Shown piece by piece: positions 58,773 to 64,000 of a stretch of DNA of 64,000 nt. The stretch is from Achromobacter pestifer (GTDB lineage Bacteria; Pseudomonadota; Gammaproteobacteria; Burkholderiales; Burkholderiaceae_B). Position 1 is the first letter of the stretch; each line of letters opens with the position of its first letter. The notes under the pieces were generated by a model that saw nothing but the letters and a program-made list of their open reading frames with translations, did no database searches and was not told the origin of the DNA. Both the position numbers and the translations under genes were made by a program. The stretch is from contig NZ_CADIJX010000008.1 of the NCBI RefSeq assembly GCF_902859625.1, positions 99,014 through 163,013 on the forward strand, in the 5' to 3' direction.

Positions 58773-58847
58773 CAGACGCGCGTTAGCAGACGCGCGTTAG
58801 CAGACGCGCGTTAGCAGACGCGCGTAGCAGACGCGCGTAGCAGATGC
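58766..58847. repeat. short tandem repeat of a 14-bp palindrome-ended unit
   Basis: Four copies of GCGTTAGCAGACGC (58766-58821) are followed by two 13-bp copies lacking one T (GCGTAGCAGACGC and GCGTAGCAGATGC). Each unit has GCGT/ACGC inverted ends. The first copy includes the stop codon of the preceding gene. Confidence 0.9.
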
Positions 58848-58866
58848 GCATCTTGTCCCGCCCAAC

Positions 58867-58899
58867 AAAAAACCCGCCAATGACACTGGCGGGTTTTTT
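58867..58899. terminator. bidirectional terminator between the yqj-like operon and ubiD
   Basis: AAAAAACCCGCCA and TGGCGGGTTTTTT (58867-58879 and 58887-58899) close a 7-nt loop. A and T runs on both sides allow it to stop transcription from both convergent genes. Confidence 0.9.
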
Positions 58900-58918
58900 C
58901 ATGACGGCGGCAGACGGT

Positions 58919-60463
58919 CTACAGGCCCAATTGGCCCCATAGATCGTTCACGCGCTTCTTGACGTCGGCATCCATCGTGATGGGAGTGCCCCATTCACGA
59001 TGGGTTTCGCCGGGCCACTTGTTGGTGGCGTCCAGGCCCATCTTGCCGCCCAGTCCGGACACGGGGGACGCGAAGTCCAGGTAGTCGATCGGCGTGTTCT
59101 CGACCAGCAGCGTGTCGCGCACGGGGTCCATGCGGGTGGTCATTGCCCACACCACTTCCTTCCAGTCGCGCGGGTCGATGTCTTCGTCGACCACCACGAT
59201 GAACTTGGTATACATGAACTGGCGCAGGATGCTCCACAGGCCGAACATGACCCGCTTGGCGTGGCCGGCGTACTGCTTGCGGATCGACACCACGGCCAGC
59301 CGGTAGCTGCACCCTTCGGGCGGCAGGTAGAAGTCCACGATTTCCGGCAGTTGGCGCCGCAGCAGTGGCACGAACACTTCGTTGAGCGCGACGCCCAGCA
59401 CGGCGGGTTCGTCGGGCGGTTTGCCGGTGTAGGTCGAGTGATAGATAGGGTTGCGGCGCATGGTGATGCGCTCGACCGTGAACACGGGGAACCAGTCCTG
59501 CTCGTTGTAGTAGCCGGTATGGTCGCCGTAGGGGCCTTCCAGCGCCATTTCATAGTCGCTGTTGGGCGGCGGGTTGACGCCTTCGGGCACGACGGGTTTC
59601 ACGGCACGCGGGTCGGACGACGGCAGCAGATGGCCTTCCAGCACGATCTCGGCCCAGGCGGGCACCGATAGATTGCTGCCCAGCGCCTGTGCGACTTCGG
59701 TGCGCGAACCGCGCAGCAGCCCGGCGAACTGGTATTCGGACAGGCTGTCCGGCACCGGGGTGACGGCGCCCAGCGTGGTGGCCGGGTCGGCGCCCAGCGC
59801 GACGGCGATGGGGAAGGGCGTGCCGGGATTGGCCAGCGCGTGGTCGCGGAAATCCAGCGCGCCGCCGCGGTGCGACAGCCAGCGCATGATCAGTTTGTTC
59901 GGCCCCAGCAATTGCTGGCGGTAGATGCCCAGGTTTTGCCGCTTGGCGTTGGGGCCGCGCGTGATCACCAGGCCCCAGGTCAGCAGCGGCGCCACATCGC
60001 CAGGCCAGCAGGTCTGGATCGGCAGACGGGTCAGGTCCACGTCCTTGCCTTCCCAGACCACTTCCTGGCAGGCCGGGCTTTTGACGTTCTTGGGGCTCAT
60101 GTCCCACAACGCGGCCTTCAGCATGGATACCTTGGCCAGCGCGTCACGCAGGCCCTTGGGCGCCTCGGGTTCGCGCAGGGACGCCAGCAATTCGCCGATG
60201 TCGCGCAGCGCGCTGACGTTGTCGGCGCCCATGCCGCGAGCCACGCGCGACGGGGTGCCGAACAGATTGGTCAGCACCGGCATCTGTGCCGGATTGCCGT
60301 CATGCTGTGCTTTTTCAAACAGCAAGGCCGGGCCTTCGGCGCGCAGAACACGGTCGGAAATTTCAGTCATTTCCAGCCGTGTCGACACCGGCGCGGTGAT
60401 GCGTTTGAGGTCGCCCATCCGTTCAAGTTGGGCGAGGAAGTCTCTAAGGTCGCGGTATTTCAC
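58919..60463 (-). CDS. ubiD: 4-hydroxy-3-polyprenylbenzoate decarboxylase UbiD
   Basis: A 514-residue prenyl-FMN-dependent decarboxylase of ubiquinone synthesis. Recognised segments are '[20 protein letters not shown]', '[20 protein letters not shown]', '[19 protein letters not shown]' and the catalytic-region '[19 protein letters not shown]'. GTG at 60463 ([14 protein letters not shown]) is chosen since it gives the family N-terminus and leaves 82 bp for the divergent promoters; ATGs at 60532 and 60514 are in frame. Confidence 0.93.
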   Translation of the reverse strand: MKYRDLRDFLAQLERMGDLKRITAPVSTRLEMTEISDRVLRAEGPALLFEKAQHDGNPAQMPVLTNLFGTPSRVARGMGADNVSALRDIGELLASLREPEAPKGLRDALAKVSMLKAALWDMSPKNVKSPACQEVVWEGKDVDLTRLPIQTCWPGDVAPLLTWGLVITRGPNAKRQNLGIYRQQLLGPNKLIMRWLSHRGGALDFRDHALANPGTPFPIAVALGADPATTLGAVTPVPDSLSEYQFAGLLRGSRTEVAQALGSNLSVPAWAEIVLEGHLLPSSDPRAVKPVVPEGVNPPPNSDYEMALEGPYGDHTGYYNEQDWFPVFTVERITMRRNPIYHSTYTGKPPDEPAVLGVALNEVFVPLLRRQLPEIVDFYLPPEGCSYRLAVVSIRKQYAGHAKRVMFGLWSILRQFMYTKFIVVVDEDIDPRDWKEVVWAMTTRMDPVRDTLLVENTPIDYLDFASPVSGLGGKMGLDATNKWPGETHREWGTPITMDADVKKRVNDLWGQLGL

Positions 60464-60545
60464 TACAGATCCCAGCAATTTAGTTACATTTTGGGGAGAA
60501 AGAGAGGTTAACATTGACTCCCTCTTTTTCACGCAGGAGGTTTTT

Positions 60546-61364
60546 ATGCCCGATGCGTCAGTGGCCAGCCTGTTCAGGAATATGGCCCAAGGAGTGCACG
60601 AATATCTTGCCGAGTCCTTGCGTATTTGCTCAGTCTATCTGGGCATCGCAGTGATTGTGACGGTAAGCATGGGATTTGCCTTGCCTGGTTTGCGCGACCA
60701 GGCGTTGCAAGTGCACAAAGCCTTGTTGACCGCTCTAGCGCCTTCATCCATGCAATCCGGCACCGAATCCGATACCGGTTCCGAATTGGGTTCCGACACT
60801 GCGTCGGCAATTGCCATGGCCGTTCCAACCGCTCCCGCCAGCAATGCCACCGGCATGCTGGGGCCAGCCCGTATTGCGCCTCCGGTACCGAAAAAACCCG
60901 CCACCGTGGCGACCGGGCCGCAGGCGGAAGCTCTGCGCAACTATATCTCGCGCAAATACAAGGTGGCGTATGACGCCACCGGCCCGCTGTTGAATACCGT
61001 GTACAAGGTCAGCCGCGACAAGCAGCTTGACCCCTTGCTGGTCTTGGCCGTGATCGCTATTGAATCCCGCTACAACCCGTTGGCCGAAAGTCATGTGGGC
61101 GCGCAGGGTCTGATGCAGGTCATGACCAGTGTGCACCAAGAGAAGTTCGACGCTATCGGCAAGACCGCGTTGGACCCGATCGCCAATATCGGCGTCGGGG
61201 CCACGATCTTGCGCGACTGTATCAACCGTCGAGGTTCCGTCGATGGCGGCCTGGCCTGCTACGTCGGCTCCACGGGGCCGGACGACAACGGCTATGGCGC
61301 CAAGGTACAGGCTGAACGCCGCCGCCTGGCGTTGGCCTCAGGCATCGCTTTGGCTCGGGACTGA
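60546..61364 (+). CDS. lytic transglycosylase, SLT domain
   Basis: A 272-residue protein. An N-terminal hydrophobic segment (about 28-50) anchors or exports it; a low-complexity linker rich in Ser, Thr, Ala and Pro follows; residues 140-270 form a soluble lytic transglycosylase domain with catalytic Glu in [16 protein letters not shown] and 'GAQGLMQVM'. It cleaves peptidoglycan glycan strands. AGGAGG precedes ATG 60546. The frame is open far upstream antisense to ubiD, which is not coding. Confidence 0.9.
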   Translation: MPDASVASLFRNMAQGVHEYLAESLRICSVYLGIAVIVTVSMGFALPGLRDQALQVHKALLTALAPSSMQSGTESDTGSELGSDTASAIAMAVPTAPASNATGMLGPARIAPPVPKKPATVATGPQAEALRNYISRKYKVAYDATGPLLNTVYKVSRDKQLDPLLVLAVIAIESRYNPLAESHVGAQGLMQVMTSVHQEKFDAIGKTALDPIANIGVGATILRDCINRRGSVDGGLACYVGSTGPDDNGYGAKVQAERRRLALASGIALARD

Positions 61365-61394
61365 CCTCGAGGCAAGGCGGAACGGCATGGCTGG

Positions 61395-61431
61395 ACGACA
61401 AAACGCGCCCCAACGGGGCGCGTTTTGTCGT
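61395..61431. terminator. bidirectional terminator, 17-bp perfect stem
   Basis: ACGACAAAACGCGCCCC (61395-61411) and its exact complement (61415-61431) close an AAC loop. The AAAA/TTTT are inside the stem. It lies between two convergent genes (transglycosylase and aminotransferase). Confidence 0.85.
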
Positions 61432-61451
61432 GGGCGACTGGCGCCGAGGGC

Positions 61452-62612
61452 TTAGCGTTGCAGCAGCCGGCCGATGCGGTCCACCGCGACTTCCAGGCGG
61501 TCCAAGCCCGTGGCATAGGAAAAGCGCATGGTGTGGTGGCCATGGGCCGGTCCAAAGTCCAGCCCCGGCACGGCGGCCACGCCGGCCTCCAGCAGCAGGC
61601 GCTGCGAGAACGTGGCGCTATCCATGCCCAGGCTGCTGATATCCGCATAGATATAGAACGCGCCGTCTGGCTTGACCGGCACCTGGATTCCCAGGCGCTC
61701 GAATTCGGGCAGAAGATAGTCGCGGCGCTGCTTGAAGGCTTCGCGGCGATGCTCAAAGGTCTTCATTGCCTGGTCCGTGAAGCAGGCCAGGGCGGCGTGT
61801 TGGGCCAGGGTGGGCGCGCAGATCGCCAGGCTGGACGCAATTTTCTCCACCGGGGCGACCATGTCTTCGGGCACGATCATCCAGCCCAGGCGCCAACCCG
61901 TCATGTGGAAGTACTTCGAGAAACTGTTGATGACGATGATGTCGTCGTCCAGCGTCAAGGCCGAGCGGCGTTCACCCTCGTAGGACAGACCCAGGTAGAT
62001 TTCATCGACGATGGCGAAACCGTCGCGGGCGCGCACCTGCGCCAGCAGGTCGGCCATTTCGCCGGGGGCGATCGAGGTGCCGGTGGGGTTGCTGGGAGAC
62101 GCCACCAACACGCCCTGGGTGGCGGGGGTCCAGTGCTGGGCGACATCCTGCGCCGACAACTGAAAGCGCTTTTCCGCCGAACTGGGAATCAGGCGCGGCA
62201 CGCCGCCCGCGGCCAGCACGAAATTGCTGTTGGCGGGGTAGGACGGATCCGGCATCAGGACTTCGCCGCCGCTGTTGACCAGCGCCGCGCAGGCCAGCGT
62301 CAACGCGCCAGAGGCACCGGCTGTCACGATGACACGCGCCGGGTTGATCTTGGCGCCGAATTTGTCATGGTAGAACTGCGCGATGGCTTCGCGCAGCGGC
62401 ATCAGGCCGGCTGGCGGGCTGTAGCCGCTGAGGCCGGCGCGCGCCGCGCGTTCCAGCGCTTCCACGACCTGGGGCGGCGCGGTAAAGTCCGGTTCGCCGA
62501 TGCCCAGGCTGATAATGTCCTTGCCCGCCGCTTGCAGCGCTTGCGCCTGCTTGAAGAGTTCGACTACCCGGAAAGGCAGAAAATCATGGGTGCGTGTGGC
62601 TAGGCGGGGCAT
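61452..62612 (-). CDS. class I/II PLP-dependent aminotransferase
   Basis: A 386-residue fold-type I aminotransferase. The PLP lysine is in NSFSKYFHMTGWRLGW (about residue 232) and the conserved 'SPSNPTGTSI' and SLGIGEPDF are present. The amino acid substrate is not clear. ATG at 62612 starts MPRLATRTHDFLPF, a normal N-terminus; the open frame upstream is antisense to the next gene. Confidence 0.9.
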   Translation of the reverse strand: MPRLATRTHDFLPFRVVELFKQAQALQAAGKDIISLGIGEPDFTAPPQVVEALERAARAGLSGYSPPAGLMPLREAIAQFYHDKFGAKINPARVIVTAGASGALTLACAALVNSGGEVLMPDPSYPANSNFVLAAGGVPRLIPSSAEKRFQLSAQDVAQHWTPATQGVLVASPSNPTGTSIAPGEMADLLAQVRARDGFAIVDEIYLGLSYEGERRSALTLDDDIIVINSFSKYFHMTGWRLGWMIVPEDMVAPVEKIASSLAICAPTLAQHAALACFTDQAMKTFEHRREAFKQRRDYLLPEFERLGIQVPVKPDGAFYIYADISSLGMDSATFSQRLLLEAGVAAVPGLDFGPAHGHHTMRFSYATGLDRLEVAVDRIGRLLQR

Positions 62613-62655
62613 TGGATTCTCGACAGCGTCTTGTAGCGAAAAAGGAATTGTAGTC

Positions 62656-63543
62656 ATGCAGCCATCTCGGCGCGCTTTCCTGCTGGGCCGCAGGCCAGCC
62701 CAGACCCCTTGGGCGGCCTTCATGCAGCGCTTGAAGCTGCTGTGCCAGGGGCAGGTCGATGATTTGGGCGAAGACGGTCCCGGTGGGGCGCAGGCCATCC
62801 TGACCCCTTTGCGCGATGCCGATATCGCGCATGCGCGCACGCTGTGTGCGGAATACCGCATCGTCATGGCTCTTGAAGGCGCGACGGGGCCTTACGCGCC
62901 GGCCGTGGCCCCGCGCCTGCGCATTGACCCGTCACGGATGGCGGGCCTGGCCCGTCTGGCCGGTGATGCGCCTCGCTGGCGAGCGCAGGCGGGCGTGCCG
63001 CTGGCGGCGCTGACTCAAGCCGGATTACGGCAGTTCGATGGTTTCCCTGGTTCGATGACACTGGCGGAATGGTTGGCGGCCCCGGCGCCCTGGCCCGCCG
63101 GCCGCTGCGCGGCATCGGGGGTCCTGTCGGTGGACGTGATGCTGGCCGATGGCATCGAGGAAACCTTCGGGCCGTTCGGCGAGGCCGACGTGCAGCCGCT
63201 GCGATCGGCCACGGTGCAAAGCCTGGTGCCCGCGCTGTTCCAGTTGGCCTCGGGGGGCGACGCCTTTGCCACTCGCGCCGGCCCTCAATGGCTGGGCCGC
63301 TATCGGCTGGACGCCCTGAAGCCCGACGCCCCGGACACCGTGAACCTGGCGCATCTGCTCCTGGGCCACGGCGGCACGCTGGCCTGGGTGCAAAGCGTGA
63401 TGCTGACCGACGCGCCGGCATGGACCGAGATGGGCGCCGCGCCCGAAACCCCTGGATTGGCCACGTTCCGGCTGGACGGACGGGTCAAGACGCTGTTCGA
63501 CCCCGATGGTCGTTTTCCCCTATTCATGCCCCAAGACACCTGA
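62656..63543 (+). CDS. short FAD-binding (PCMH-type) oxidase-like protein
   Basis: A 295-residue protein. The N-terminus PSRRAFLLGRR looks like a Tat motif but the hydrophobic stretch after it is short. Residues 50-220 resemble an FAD-binding PCMH domain ('PLRDADIAHARTLCAEY', 'LRIDPSRMAGLARLAGD', 'TLAEWLAAP'), yet the C-terminal substrate half usual for FAD-linked oxidases is missing. It may be a shortened or cofactor-free relative. AGGA lies 10 nt upstream of ATG 62656. Assignment is tentative. Confidence 0.5.
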   Translation: MQPSRRAFLLGRRPAQTPWAAFMQRLKLLCQGQVDDLGEDGPGGAQAILTPLRDADIAHARTLCAEYRIVMALEGATGPYAPAVAPRLRIDPSRMAGLARLAGDAPRWRAQAGVPLAALTQAGLRQFDGFPGSMTLAEWLAAPAPWPAGRCAASGVLSVDVMLADGIEETFGPFGEADVQPLRSATVQSLVPALFQLASGGDAFATRAGPQWLGRYRLDALKPDAPDTVNLAHLLLGHGGTLAWVQSVMLTDAPAWTEMGAAPETPGLATFRLDGRVKTLFDPDGRFPLFMPQDT

Positions 63544-63567
63544 CAGTCTTTAAGCTTGTTGTAAGAT
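63540..63567 (+). promoter_or_regulatory. sigma-70 type promoter for the malic enzyme gene
   Basis: CTGACA (63540-63545) and TAAGAT (63562-63567) are separated by 16 bp. The -35 hexamer overlaps the stop codon of the preceding gene. The resulting leader would be about 105 nt. Confidence 0.5.
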
Positions 63568-63678
63568 TTCGCCGCTCGTCTCGTCGGAGTAGAGGCATCG
63601 TAGACGTATCGCGTAGCCCGTCATGGGAATAGAATTCCTCCCTCTCCGTGTCTCACCTCATTAGCCAGTAGCCGCCAT

Positions 63679-64000
63679 ATGGATGCCAACCTTCGCAAAG
63701 CCGCCCTTGAATATCACGAGCATGGGCGCCCCGGCAAAATCTCGGTCACGCCGACCAAGCAGCTGACCAACCAGCGCGATCTGGCGCTGGCGTACTCGCC
63801 CGGCGTGGCGGCGGCCTGTGAGGAGATCGTGGCCGACCCGGCCAACGTGTTCCGATACACCGCCCGGGGCAACCTCGTGGGGGTGATCACCAACGGCACG
63901 GCCGTGCTGGGCCTGGGCAACATTGGCGCGCTGGCCTCCAAGCCGGTCATGGAAGGCAAGGCGGTGCTGTTCAAGAAGTTCGCCGGCCTGGACGTGTTCG
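63679..64000 (+). CDS. maeB: NADP-dependent malic enzyme, 5' part only
   Basis: The first 107 residues ([20 protein letters not shown] onward) are present; the gene runs off the window. '[20 protein letters not shown]' and '[20 protein letters not shown]' are malic enzyme signatures, the second being the start of the NAD(P) and malate region. It decarboxylates malate to pyruvate. Large MaeB forms carry a C-terminal phosphotransacetylase domain; whether this one does cannot be seen. Confidence 0.93.
   Translation, partial: MDANLRKAALEYHEHGRPGKISVTPTKQLTNQRDLALAYSPGVAAACEEIVADPANVFRYTARGNLVGVITNGTAVLGLGNIGALASKPVMEGKAVLFKKFAGLDVF

Noticed and set aside
58766..58847. Possible CRISPR array
   Set aside because: The units are 13-14 bp and directly adjacent with no spacers; no cas genes are present.

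Overview
The window is a high-GC betaproteobacterial chromosome segment. Gene order (miaB-phoH-ybeY-corC-lnt; queA-tgt-yajC-secD-secF; fdsGBACD beside molybdenum cofactor genes) and protein style fit the Alcaligenaceae, most likely Achromobacter or a close relative; this assignment is inference from gene content, not a database match. No prophage, insertion sequence, integrase, CRISPR array or rRNA was seen, so this is core chromosome with small repeats between genes.

Layout. 1-16 kb is a formate/molybdenum block: a DUF1345 tail, a methyltransferase, then on the minus strand an NAD-dependent formate dehydrogenase operon (fdsG-fdsB-fdsA-fdhD-fdsD) followed by an oxalate/formate-type MFS carrier, with a divergent regulator. 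Next comes a nearly complete molybdopterin pathway (moaA-mobA facing moaC-moaD-moaE-moaB-moeA). 15.7-26.6 kb holds a giant AsmA-like DUF748 protein, a dienelactone hydrolase-like protein, a peroxiredoxin, two transporters, bioB and a PAS-LuxR regulator. 26.8-27.6 kb has six tRNA genes, a duplicated Ala-Glu-Asp set. 28-43 kb is housekeeping (aldo/keto reductase, lnt to miaB, PAP2 phosphatase, AlaX editing protein, Sec accessory proteins, queuosine synthesis). 43-47 kb has an orphan periplasmic binding protein, PBP4 (dacB), upp and two families of intergenic repeats.

47-57 kb is a nitrate-assimilation locus and the most interesting part: cysG (siroheme), nasT (ANTAR antiterminator), and a divergent operon nrtA-nrtB-nrtD-nasC-like-nasA. 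The 393-bp gap between nasT and nrtA carries two perfect sigma-54 promoters pointing outward, two NtrC-like sites 33 bp apart, and downstream of the nrtA promoter an RNA leader with two hairpins whose six-base loops are AACGAT and AACGAC (the ANTAR signature, A1 and G4). The second hairpin is mutually exclusive with a strong intrinsic terminator just before nrtA. Initiation would thus be under nitrogen control and elongation under NasT. No nasS or nirBD is present in the window.

57-64 kb has a secreted unknown protein, a DUF883/YqjE/YqjK-like envelope stress trio followed by a short tandem repeat, ubiD, a lytic transglycosylase, an aminotransferase, a small FAD-oxidase-like protein and the start of a malic enzyme gene that runs off the window. 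The two large molybdoenzymes (formate dehydrogenase and nitrate reductase) both need the bis-MGD cofactor made by the moa/moe/mob genes, which links the two halves of the window functionally.
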